DNA of 64,000 bases from the NCBI GenBank assembly GCA_014762625.1, contig JABURQ010000048.1:1-64000 (forward strand). The letters are read 5' to 3'. The notes under the pieces are model-generated. The model did not search any database. It was not told the DNA's origin and saw only the letters and a list, made by a program, of their open reading frames with translations. This document shows, one piece after another, positions 47,005 to 55,659 of this stretch. Each line of letters opens with the position of its first letter. Positions within the stretch are counted from its first letter, which is position 1. The stretch comes from Planctomycetaceae bacterium. Its GTDB lineage: Bacteria > Planctomycetota > Planctomycetia > Planctomycetales > Planctomycetaceae. A program made the position numbers and the translations under genes.

Positions 47005-48332
47005 TTTGTTGAATCAAACAACACCCGCGGGTCGTACAACCCTTTTTCGGACGTCAGATCTTCGGTCAGAATGTCCCAGCTTTTGCCCCGCTCGCGCATG
47101 GCGGTGAAGTCGCGAGGTTCGTAGGCGATTTCCAGGTGCGGCGTCTCCAGCGCAACGTTCTCGTAATACGACGTGACGGCCGCTTCGGTGATGCCGGTGG
47201 TCAGAAGCGTCCGTTCGATGGGATACGGAGCCTGTTTTTGCCGGAAGTGGGTTTGAATGGCGTGCGCGAGGGCCTTGAAAAGATTGCGGTTGTTCCACGG
47301 ACCGGGGTAGAAGTAGGTCGCTTTCGGAGCGGGATCGTTCTTTTCCCGCCAGGCGAAATCCCAACGGATACTCGACGCCCCGATCCTGAGGATCGTGGCT
47401 TTCAGGCCGTCTTTGTATTCAAGAAAGATGCCGTGCGTCGGATGTGTTCCCTCGCCGGGGATCGTTCCGAACGTTTCGGGAACTTCCCCGAGTTCGGCTT
47501 TGATGGCGGATTCGTACAAATCCCAGGAGAAGCGCCCCGCCTTCCCGGCGTTGAGGAGTTCTTCATCTTTCAGGACTTCGAGTTTTGAGATTCCGGTTTC
47601 GCCTCCTTTGCGGAATTCAATCATCGATTGCAGCACTTCGGCCCCGTGGAAGTCGTAGCGTTCGATGGGACCGCCGTGAATCGAGATCGCCTCCACCAGT
47701 TCCGTCCCCGGTTTGATGGTGATGTCCGGTTTGCGTTGAGCGAGGGGGACCGAACTTCCCGCCATAAACGGTAGACCGATCTCCTGAGCAGTGTCGTACA
47801 TCTCCCGCGCCCAGTCCCAACGGTACGAAAAGTGTTTGTCGTTAAAGTAGGGAACGACGCGGCCCGATTCCTTCATGATACCGACGCATTCGTCAAACCA
47901 TTCCTTGCGGGGGTATTTATCGATGCCGTACTTCGTGTCGGGATAATCGCCGTGTTCGCCAATGCACAACACAGCATCCACATCGAGCGTCTTGCCTCCC
48001 TGGCAGAGTGCTCCGCGAATGGTGTCGTAGATCGGGATCTCGTATTCTTTGGCGACGTCGCGAGACATATCGCGTCCCTCGGGAAATTGATCGACGTACA
48101 TCGATACAATCTCGACGCCCGGATCGACCAGTTCGCCGTTGAACAGAACCGGATTCAAAAAGCTTTCGAGCAGGACGTGCGCGTGCGACCGGTCAACCAT
48201 CCAGGTCAACACAACCGCCACCCGCGGTCGTTCAGTCGTCGTACAGGAATCGGCGAACAACAGATGCGGTGAGATCATACCGGCGGCCAGAGAGGTTTTC
48301 AGAAAATCGCGGCGGCTGGGAGAACAGTGCAT
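47001..48332 (-). CDS. Tat-exported protein of unknown function
   Basis: The 443-residue product has a twin-arginine signal (SPSRRDFLKTSLAAGMI). The mature part looks like an alpha/beta protein with PRVAVVLTWMVDRSHA and VDAVLCIGEHGDYP. It could be a Rossmann-like domain, but no cofactor or catalytic motif is firmly identified. Similar proteins occur widely in planctomycetes. It is convergent with the HD nuclease gene and their stop codons overlap (TAG against TAG). Confidence 0.75.
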   Translation of the reverse strand: MHCSPSRRDFLKTSLAAGMISPHLLFADSCTTTERPRVAVVLTWMVDRSHAHVLLESFLNPVLFNGELVDPGVEIVSMYVDQFPEGRDMSRDVAKEYEIPIYDTIRGALCQGGKTLDVDAVLCIGEHGDYPDTKYGIDKYPRKEWFDECVGIMKESGRVVPYFNDKHFSYRWDWAREMYDTAQEIGLPFMAGSSVPLAQRKPDITIKPGTELVEAISIHGGPIERYDFHGAEVLQSMIEFRKGGETGISKLEVLKDEELLNAGKAGRFSWDLYESAIKAELGEVPETFGTIPGEGTHPTHGIFLEYKDGLKATILRIGASSIRWDFAWREKNDPAPKATYFYPGPWNNRNLFKALAHAIQTHFRQKQAPYPIERTLLTTGITEAAVTSYYENVALETPHLEIAYEPRDFTAMRERGKSWDILTEDLTSEKGLYDPRVLFDSTN

Positions 48333-48342
48333 AAGCTAACTT

Positions 48343-49725
48343 TCAGTCTTCAGTATCGATGCCGAGCGATTCGAGACGACGATACAACTTGGGACGGGGA
48401 ATCCCCAACAGTTCGGCGGCTTTCGTTTTATTAAAACGACTTTGTTCGAGCGCTGCCAGAATATGTTCCCGTTCGACCCGTTCGAGGTACGATTCCAGAT
48501 CGGTGAACGATTCCACGGGGGCGGGATTTTCCCGCTGCGCATCGTAACCCGAGCGAAACCGGAACGGCAGATCGCTTTCCGTGATCAGGAGACCTGTCGC
48601 CGACTGATGGGCGGACTGCACGACGGCGGTCAGTTCCGCGATGTTTTCGGGCCACTGGTAGCGCTGGAAAAGTTCGAGGACGTCATCTTCAAAACCTTCC
48701 CGTTGCCATTCTTCCCCCCGATTCAGAGTTTCCAGAATTTCCTGCGCCAACAACGGCAGATCTTCCAGCCGTTCCCGCAAGGGAGGCAATTTGAGGATGA
48801 TGGTACTCAACAGGAGCAGATATTCGCGAATCAACTCATCCCCCTCGACGAGTTCCGCCGGGGAGTTGACGGACGAGGCAATCACGCGAATTCGCCGGTC
48901 AGCCGGGTATTCCTGTTGCCGATCGAGCAGATCGATCAACTCCTGCTGGAGGTCGCGGGGGAACCGATCGGCTTCGATCAGAAACAGAGTTCCCGGTTGC
49001 AGGCTCGAAAACGCTTCGTCCGGCTTCGCCATTTCCAGCATCCGCTGCCACGTTCGCTTGAGTTCGATGGCGGCCGAACTGCGACAGTCGAGCGGAACAA
49101 ACGCCCGGGATTGAAATTCGCTGCCGTAGTGAATGGTGCGGGCGAGGTGTTCGCGTCCGGTGCCGGGTTCTCCCTGAATCTAGAGGTGGGCATCGGAATT
49201 CATCGCGAGCTGCGTTTGGGCAATCACCCGCTGCATCGCGCGGGATCGTCCCACCAGCGACGATTGACGATATCGCTGGCGGATCGACTGACGCGCCGAC
49301 GCGAGTTCCGCGTGCCATTTTTGTGCCACCGTCGGCTGAGGCGGTTTGCGGGGCTGTTCGAGGGGCGAGAGCACGACGAGCACGCCTTCGACTTCATCCT
49401 GTTCGTTCTTGAGCGGAAAACATTCCTGAACGCAGGCAATCACGCGTCCCGATTTGTGAGTCAGATACGCCGCCACGGTATTGCCCTGCCCCTCGAAGAC
49501 GGATGGTGGCGGACAAAGCTCCCCCCGAAAGCGATCGGCTCCCTCGTCTTCGGTGTGATAATCGCACACCTTGCCGAGAACGTCTCCCGCCATCCAACCC
49601 GTGAGTTGATGACAGCCGGTGTTATAAAAGCGAATGCGGCGACGAGAATCGAGAAAATAAATCGGCGTGACGACGGAGTTCAACCACGCATCAAGAGTTG
49701 TTTTGCGTCGTCTGGGTGGATTCAT
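48343..49725 (-). pseudogene. NtrC-like PAS-AAA+-Fis regulator, broken by an amber codon and with a degenerate ATPase
   Basis: One frame runs 460 codons but holds a TAG at 49180-49182. Upstream is a PAS-like sensor part (RRIRFYNTGCHQLTG). After the stop comes a Walker A written GEPGTGRE (Lys replaced by Arg). The Walker B region reads GTLFLIEADR, with Ile at the usual Asp. The GAFTGA loop that contacts sigma-54 is missing. A Fis-type helix-turn-helix ends the protein (FNKTKAAELLGIPRPKLYRRL). A downstream ATG at 49041 could give a 232-residue fragment. It is most likely a decayed enhancer-binding protein, or a read-through gene. Codons around TAG read CTC-TAG-ATT, where TTG (Leu) would restore the frame. 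Confidence 0.8.
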
Positions 49726-49758
49726 GGCCTTGAGGTGATTGCGGAGATGTGGAGAGAG

Positions 49759-50904
49759 TTACCATTCAGGATCGAATTGTTCGTCACTGAGGATCTTCAG
49801 GTAACTATCATAACGCTGATGGGAGACGAGTTCCGCAATAACCGCCTGTTTCACGCCACATTTCTCTTCGTGAGTATGCGAGCAATCGGGGAACTGGCAC
49901 AAGGGCACGAACGGACGAAACTCCACGAAGAAGCCTTCCACTTCCTCCTGGACCACGTCCCAGAGCGCCATCTGGCGGATTCCCGGCGTATCGACAACGG
50001 CCCCTCCCATAGCGAGCGGATACATCACCGCGCGACGCGTCGTATGGCGTCCTTTGCTGCTCCATTCACTGATGTGACTCGTCTCCAGATTCAAGTCGGG
50101 TTGTACGCGATTGATGAGCGTCGATTTCCCGACGCCGCTTTGACCGGCCAACACGGTCTGCTTGTCTTTCAAAATCCGTCGCAAAACGTCGAGCCCCCAG
50201 CCCTTCGCCCCGCTGCATTGCAGGACGCGATAGCCGAGCTGAGCGTACAGGCCGACGATCGGTTGTAAATCGGAAGGATCGACGAGATCGGCTTTGTTGA
50301 TGCAGACGATCGGCGTCACGTCCCCTTTGCCGGCGCTCACCAGAAACCGGTCGATGAGATTCGGCTTCAGCGGAGGCTCGTCGGCGGAAACCACGATCAA
50401 CGCCTGATCGACGTTGGCGACGATCAAATGCTCTCGTCCGCCCGATTGTCGCGACAGCGTCCCGTACCGAGGTTCGACACGTTCGACAACCGCCTGTTCC
50501 TCGTTGATCGGCTGGATGAGGACGTGATCTCCGGTCACGACGGCGTTACGATTCTCGCGCGAAACCGTGCGAACCACCTGCCGCACCGTGCATTCGTAAT
50601 CCCGCCCCGATTCCGTCCGGGCCAAAGAATTCAAACCTGCGGTCGAAAGAATGCGCGCCGGTTCACAAACCGACTCATCGACGACCCGTTGCAAATCGTT
50701 CTCATCCTCTCCGCCGACTGATTTGACCGTGCGATAGCGAGAGAGAGCGCCTTTGCCGGAGACACGTTCCTCCGAGGCAAGGTCTTCAATGTTTTCGGAG
50801 GCGAGCTGTTCTTCCGAGATGCGATTTTGACGAGAGCGACTGCCGCGGTTTTTGCGGAACTGGACGCGAACTTTGTTCGCTTTGTTCTTTTTCTTCTTAC
50901 CCAC
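49759..50904 (-). CDS. rsgA: Ribosome small-subunit GTPase RsgA
   Basis: The 381-residue protein is a circularly permuted GTPase: the G4 motif NKADL precedes G1 (GQSGVGKST) and G3 (DTPGIRQMAL). A C-terminal zinc segment has CQFPDCSHTHEEKC. RsgA checks 30S maturation. The start is a GTG at 50904 backed by GGAGGAA upstream; an in-frame ATG at 50946 is worse placed. The N-terminal stretch is unusually long and basic (GKKKKNKANKVRVQFRKN). It is 42 bases downstream of an FHA gene on the same strand. Confidence 0.93.
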   Translation of the reverse strand: MGKKKKNKANKVRVQFRKNRGSRSRQNRISEEQLASENIEDLASEERVSGKGALSRYRTVKSVGGEDENDLQRVVDESVCEPARILSTAGLNSLARTESGRDYECTVRQVVRTVSRENRNAVVTGDHVLIQPINEEQAVVERVEPRYGTLSRQSGGREHLIVANVDQALIVVSADEPPLKPNLIDRFLVSAGKGDVTPIVCINKADLVDPSDLQPIVGLYAQLGYRVLQCSGAKGWGLDVLRRILKDKQTVLAGQSGVGKSTLINRVQPDLNLETSHISEWSSKGRHTTRRAVMYPLAMGGAVVDTPGIRQMALWDVVQEEVEGFFVEFRPFVPLCQFPDCSHTHEEKCGVKQAVIAELVSHQRYDSYLKILSDEQFDPEW

Positions 50905-50946
50905 GTGACTCTCGATTCCTCCCTGTGCCGAACAACAGCGCGACAC

Positions 50947-51471
50947 TCAACTGGTCGATTCGTCCTGTTCCTGCTCTTCCTCTTCCGGATCGTCCAGCAA
51001 CCAGACCAGCGCTTCGTCGTCGGGAGTCTCGATCACTTTGGGAGGCTTGGGTGGTTTTGGCTTCGGCGTGATGGGGCGCCCGGTTTCGCGATCCCGTTTG
51101 CGGGATACCAGTCCCGCTTTTTCCATCAGACTCATCGACATTACGTCTTCTTCATCATCGGGCGGCGGTTCCATCCCCTGCGGCTCGTACTCAATCGTGT
51201 ATTCATGTTTGGCAATCGACAATGTGTCGCCCGGCAGCAAATATTTCTGCTGACACCGGACGTCATTCACTTTGATGCCGTTGCGGCTGTTGGTGTCTTC
51301 GACGAACCAGTAACCGTTTTTGAAGGTGAGTAAACAGTGGTGCGAAGAGACATTGGGAAAACGAAGCGTAATGTCGCAGTGGCTACGTCGTCCGATCTGC
51401 AACTCTTTTTTGAGCAGAGGAATCGGATCGCCGCCACCGACAGGATCGAGTTGACCAAGTTGTTCCGACAT
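50947..51471 (-). CDS. FHA-domain protein next to rsgA
   Basis: The 174-residue product has an FHA domain (about residues 20-95): LQIGRRSHCDITLR, VSSHHCLLTF and DTNSRNGIKVN give the phosphothreonine-binding signature. The tail is acidic and Pro/Lys-rich (ITPKPKPPKPPKV). The start is ambiguous: an ATG at 51534 has a weak GAGAG site, while 51471 begins at the more usual spot. It sits upstream of rsgA with a 42-base gap, which suggests co-transcription and a possible phosphothreonine input. Confidence 0.82.
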   Translation of the reverse strand: MSEQLGQLDPVGGGDPIPLLKKELQIGRRSHCDITLRFPNVSSHHCLLTFKNGYWFVEDTNSRNGIKVNDVRCQQKYLLPGDTLSIAKHEYTIEYEPQGMEPPPDDEEDVMSMSLMEKAGLVSRKRDRETGRPITPKPKPPKPPKVIETPDDEALVWLLDDPEEEEQEQDESTS

Positions 51472-51693
51472 AAGATTTTTCACATCTGACAGGAAGGAAG
51501 AATCACCCCGCAATAGTACGAACGCATCTCTCACAACGTTGGACTACTGTTATTCAGTTTACGCGATGGCCCGCCAGAGTCAAAACAGAGACTCCCCACC
51601 CTTCCCATTTTTTTGAAGATCTTCAGCAAGCAGTGGCAAACCTTCACAGATCAGCGTGGTTCACCTCTCCGACAACCGTGCGACCGGCTCCAC

Positions 51694-52635
51694 TCAGTGA
51701 AATCGTCCGACAGATCGGTGAGACGCCATTCGCGTGCGCGTGGCCAGATACGCTCCCAGTGCCTTCTGGTAGGGCTCGTTCGTCACGATTTTGTGATAAT
51801 CGACGCCAATCGCCCCGCAACCTTTCACCAGCGACTCCTGAAACTTTCGATACTGTTCCAGATAGATTTTCCGTAATCGGTGGGGATCGACCAGTTTCCG
51901 TTGCCCGGCGCTTTCGAGACTGCGGAACTGCGTCGGCTTACTGAAGGGAAACGATTCTTCTTCAGGAGCAGTGATCTGAAACAGAATCACTTCGTGCCGA
52001 TGATGCCGAAACATTTTCAGCGCCGTCATCAACGGTTCGATGCGGTCGAAACAGTCCGAAATGATCGTCACGAGACTTCTTCGTTTGAGCTGCGGCACGA
52101 TCGTTTCAAAGACGTTGGCTAACGAGGTTTCGTTCCCTGGCTCGCGTTTCGCGAGGGCTTCGGTAATCCGCTGAAACGTGTGTGGGCTGGTGGAAGGTTC
52201 GAGTTGATCGCGGACTTGCGTATCGAAAGTGTAAAGCCCGGTCGCGTCCCGTTGGGTGAAGAGCAGATACCCCAATGACGCCGCCAGTTGCCGCGCGTAG
52301 TCCGCTTTGCTGATCGTGCTATCGCCATACCCCATGCTGCCGGAGCAATCGACGATCATGTAACAACGCAGATTGGTTTCGTCTTCGTATTCCTTGACGT
52401 AGTAGCGTCCGGTTTTGCCGAACGCCCGCCAGTCGATGTGTCGGATTTCATCTCCGGGATAATATTGCCGGTGCTCGACGAACTCGATGCTCGACCCTTT
52501 GTAGGGACTTTTATGCTGCCCCATGACGTAACCCTCAACGACCAGCTTGGCGACGAGATCGAGATTGCCGAATCTCGCCAGCGCCGTCGGATCGTGCAGC
52601 GGAGCGTCTTTTGTTGAAGGTTGAGATTCAGGCAT
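51694..52635 (-). CDS. Second DUF58 protein
   Basis: The 313-residue protein has the DUF58 pattern of the 30.3 kb gene: HKSPYKGSSIEFVEHRQYYPGDEIRHIDWRAFG and MIVDCSGSMGYGD, where DCSGS is the DxSxS metal motif. This copy is not next to a MoxR gene, so its ATPase partner is elsewhere or shared with the 29.3 kb MoxR. It is separated by 222 bases from the FHA-rsgA pair and by 88 from the His-rich lipoprotein gene. Confidence 0.88.
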   Translation of the reverse strand: MPESQPSTKDAPLHDPTALARFGNLDLVAKLVVEGYVMGQHKSPYKGSSIEFVEHRQYYPGDEIRHIDWRAFGKTGRYYVKEYEDETNLRCYMIVDCSGSMGYGDSTISKADYARQLAASLGYLLFTQRDATGLYTFDTQVRDQLEPSTSPHTFQRITEALAKREPGNETSLANVFETIVPQLKRRSLVTIISDCFDRIEPLMTALKMFRHHRHEVILFQITAPEEESFPFSKPTQFRSLESAGQRKLVDPHRLRKIYLEQYRKFQESLVKGCGAIGVDYHKIVTNEPYQKALGAYLATRTRMASHRSVGRFH

Positions 52636-52723
52636 CGGAATATTTCGAGAAGAAGAACACCACCCCGGCGACGATGGCCGCGGGTGGTGTTCCCGTCAGG
52701 TCGTGATTTCCACAGGTGACGGC

Positions 52724-53311
52724 TTACTCTTCCGTCGGCTTTTCGTCTTCGTGGTCGTGTTCACCTTCTTCGTGTTCGTGCTCGTCATGATCGTGACCTT
52801 CGTGGTCGTGATCGTGTTCGAGCTCTCCCTCGTACTCTTTTCCGTCGATCGTGATATGGACGTGACCGTGGAGTTTTTCCAGATCGTCGATCGCTTCGGG
52901 AACACTCTCCGCTTTCACGACGAAGACCGAGGCAGTCCCTTCCGCTTCACCATCCGCCGGCATTGGCGTCAGTTCGAGTTCGATTTCCTCGTCCCCTTCT
53001 CCCTCGAGCTCGAAGAGAATATCGCCAACCGCCACCGGAAGCGGGGTTTCGAGATCGTCGCCGAGTACGTAGAGGGTGATCGTGCGATCGCCGCCCATCG
53101 TGACTTCCAAGTGGGCTGAATGATCGTCGGTCAGTTCGATAATGTGACCGCCGTGGGGGCCTTCGTGATGACCATGATCGTGATCGTGTCCGTGATCTTC
53201 ATTCTGTTCGGCGTCGCTGTATTCCTGATATTCGGCATCCTGCGCGGGACAGCCGGTAAACAACGCCAGCACCAGGGCCGACAGAAAGGTGTGCATCGTG
53301 ATGCGTAACAT
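52724..53311 (-). CDS. Histidine-rich lipoprotein, possible metal binder
   Basis: The 195-residue protein has a lipoprotein signal (FLSALVLALFTGC, Cys21). It has a His/Asp/Gly cluster after the anchor (HGHDHDHGHHEGPHGGH) and a second His/Asp/Glu cluster at the C-terminus (HDHDHEGHDHDEHEHEE). The middle is acidic. Such paired His-rich segments usually chelate zinc, nickel or copper in periplasmic or surface proteins. The ATG at 53311 follows GGAG. No uptake transporter is adjacent, and the metal cannot be named. Confidence 0.85.
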   Translation of the reverse strand: MLRITMHTFLSALVLALFTGCPAQDAEYQEYSDAEQNEDHGHDHDHGHHEGPHGGHIIELTDDHSAHLEVTMGGDRTITLYVLGDDLETPLPVAVGDILFELEGEGDEEIELELTPMPADGEAEGTASVFVVKAESVPEAIDDLEKLHGHVHITIDGKEYEGELEHDHDHEGHDHDEHEHEEGEHDHEDEKPTEE

Positions 53312-53401
53312 CGTCAAACTCCGTTTGTGAATAGACTTAGTTAACCGAGAGGCGTTGAAGCAGCCTCCTTCTGATATTTATTTTAGAACTCTCCAACCAT
53401 T

Positions 53402-55411
53402 TCACCACTGTCTCGGGGCCACTTCACCGCCATTCCGGGTAATCATAATTTTGAAGGTTTCGAGTTTCTTGTCCAGATCCTGTACTGTCTGGACGGAACC
53501 GTCCACTCTGCCGTATAAAAATCCGTAGTCGTACGGAGTCTGGAAGTAGTCGAGAAGCTTTTCTTCGTCGAACGGAATTCCTCCCGGTTTGGTCCAGTAT
53601 TCCGCTTTTTCCGGACTGGTTTCCATCGTCAGGATTGTGTTGGAAGTACCATCAGTGAAATCGCGGAAAGCAAGTCCTTTGTCTCCTTCAAAGGCAGCCC
53701 CTTTGCCCACAAACAGCTGAAACGCCGTTTTTCCCTCCTCGGTCACTTCGGGACTTTTGAACACATCGGGCATTTGGGCAATCAGCGAAGCATTGTGTTC
53801 GCTGTCCCACGATTCGTCGAGATGAAATTGCGAATAGAGAGCCTGCTGGTCAAGAAAGGGGAGCAGATGCACCCGCCAACTCAGTCCCTGCTTCTCTCCC
53901 GAGAAATCACTCCCGGCACCGGGAAAACCATTGTTCACATCGTGGTAATTATGAAAGGCGAGGCCGATCATTTTCAGATTGTTTTTCTTCTGCATGCGAA
54001 CTTGTGCGTTCTGAGCCTGACCAATCATTGGCTTTAAAATGTCGGGCAAGTCATTCAGTTTTTCTGGTTTCGGCACAGAGACCGTCAGTCTGGTCCCCTC
54101 GACCTTGTTGGTGATCCCGGCGACAACCTCATCGGCAACGGCGAGTAAAGACTGCTTGTCGCTCTCAGCCAGTGGAGATTCTGCCTGCATGAGTCCCGGT
54201 TTCTGCATCTGGTACAAACCGCGTCCCATCTGGGCGAGTTCATCCAGTTTCTGGTTGGCTTCGGTCATCGTCTCGGCGGATTCCCCCACCAGACTGATGC
54301 TCAACAGTGAATCCGAAGTGATGCCGGCGGTGATCGTCAGCGTTTTCAACTCCGAAACCACTTTCAGTCCCAGAGCTAAATTCGGATCGGGCCCTCCTTC
54401 TTGTCCCATCGCCATGAATGCCCCCAGGCCGGCAATCAAATCCCGTAGCGGAGACATATCGATTACCAGAATGATGTCATTCGACGCCTCGACCTGTTGC
54501 AGTTCAGTGACGAGCGGACTGTTGCCCCCTTTCGCCGCCATCATTTTTTTCAGCAACGTCGGTTTGGTGAAGATCACGGTTTTGTCGTCGGCAAAATGAA
54601 TCACGCCGTCCAGGTTCGGATCGGGAATCTTCTTCACGGCGAGACCGTCCACTTCCGCATCTTCGAGCGGCGGAATCGGTTTTTCATCGAAGAATGATTT
54701 AGGATCGACGCTTTCCGTCAATCGGATAATGACCGTCGGAATTGGCCGCGGCCCCATCGGTCCGGGACCATGGCCGCCTTGAGCGTCTTCCGCTTCAAAC
54801 GCGCCTGCGGCCGGTTGAAAATTAACCGGTTGCAATTCTCGATGGTCTCTCTCGACAGCGCTTTGGTCGGGGGCTGCTTCCGGTTTCGCTTCCGGAACGA
54901 ATTCAGGAGGCGGGCCCCCTCCGAAACCGAAAAAACCGGGTCCCATCATGGAAGCGGCCTGTGTGGAGTCCTTATCTCCCAGCACGATGAGTTGGGCGAT
55001 CGTGTTCGGATCGATGCCCGATTCTGCAATCATCTCATCCAGACCTTGGGAGATCGGAACGCCCGCCTCTTTCAGTGAAGTGACAAAGGGCGAGGCCAGC
55101 ATCCGGGACGGATGCAGAATCAGAGCACTCGTGAAATCGTCGGTGATGTAGGAGAGGTCGAGTGGGTTTTCCGCCGTCGCTACGGACTCGGCAGTTGTCG
55201 GAGTCTCGACCGTCGTCGGCGTTTCGGGGGAAGTGGTTGTATCAATCTCAATACTGGGAGGAGCCGGTGCCTCCGTAATTTCTTCGGGAGCGGCACTTTC
55301 GACAGAGGCGTTCTCAGGAGTCGATGATGGGGCCGGCTCATCGGACGAACAGCCGACCAGGAAAACCCCCGCGAAGAAGAGGCTCAAGAGCTTGAGAGAG
55401 GCGAAACGCAT
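53402..55411 (-). CDS. Lipoprotein with a C-terminal DUF1559 domain
   Basis: The 669-residue product has a lipobox (VFLVGC, Cys21). A long Thr/Glu/Pro-rich linker (about 25-80) follows, then a middle region with LVIGLGD-like LIVLGDKDS, PTVIIRLTESV and VILVIDMSPLRDLIAGL. A C-terminal DUF1559 body (about 475-669) shows KMIGLAFHNYHDVNNGFP, GLSWRVHLLPFLDQQ and DGTSNTILTMET. Unlike usual DUF1559 proteins it lacks the prepilin leader; the pilin-type body is instead tethered by the lipid anchor. The fusion suggests a cell-surface role for that domain. The ATG at 55411 follows CGGAGA. Confidence 0.85.
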   Translation of the reverse strand: MRFASLKLLSLFFAGVFLVGCSSDEPAPSSTPENASVESAAPEEITEAPAPPSIEIDTTTSPETPTTVETPTTAESVATAENPLDLSYITDDFTSALILHPSRMLASPFVTSLKEAGVPISQGLDEMIAESGIDPNTIAQLIVLGDKDSTQAASMMGPGFFGFGGGPPPEFVPEAKPEAAPDQSAVERDHRELQPVNFQPAAGAFEAEDAQGGHGPGPMGPRPIPTVIIRLTESVDPKSFFDEKPIPPLEDAEVDGLAVKKIPDPNLDGVIHFADDKTVIFTKPTLLKKMMAAKGGNSPLVTELQQVEASNDIILVIDMSPLRDLIAGLGAFMAMGQEGGPDPNLALGLKVVSELKTLTITAGITSDSLLSISLVGESAETMTEANQKLDELAQMGRGLYQMQKPGLMQAESPLAESDKQSLLAVADEVVAGITNKVEGTRLTVSVPKPEKLNDLPDILKPMIGQAQNAQVRMQKKNNLKMIGLAFHNYHDVNNGFPGAGSDFSGEKQGLSWRVHLLPFLDQQALYSQFHLDESWDSEHNASLIAQMPDVFKSPEVTEEGKTAFQLFVGKGAAFEGDKGLAFRDFTDGTSNTILTMETSPEKAEYWTKPGGIPFDEEKLLDYFQTPYDYGFLYGRVDGSVQTVQDLDKKLETFKIMITRNGGEVAPRQW

Positions 55412-55478
55412 GACGGAATCTCCGAGTAATGAGAACATGTGAATTCCAGACAGGTCAACAGAACGTCAGCCGGTTCGG

Positions 55479-55493
55479 ATCACGATTCGTGAT
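55479..55493. promoter_or_regulatory. Candidate operator, palindrome ATCACGA-T-TCGTGAT
   Basis: This 15-base perfect palindrome lies between the divergent lipoprotein gene and phoD. It could regulate either. It does not resemble a PhoB box, so phosphate control of phoD is not shown by this site. Confidence 0.4.
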
Positions 55494-55659
55494 GCCTTCA
55501 GCTTAATCGGAGCCACAACCGGAACACAAAGAAATTCAGTCGGGAAAACAGGAACAGAAACACAGGCCCACGTTCATGATTCTCAGGTCAAAAATTCATC
55601 GTCGCTCCATTTCAAAAATGTGTTATTATCTGAGCAATCCCAAAGATGAAAGGTTCCAG

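Noticed and set aside
48442-50268. Open rightward frame of 608 codons across the NtrC-like gene and rsgA
   Set aside because: It lies opposite two recognisable leftward genes and the translation has no family features, so it is a shadow frame of GC-biased codons.
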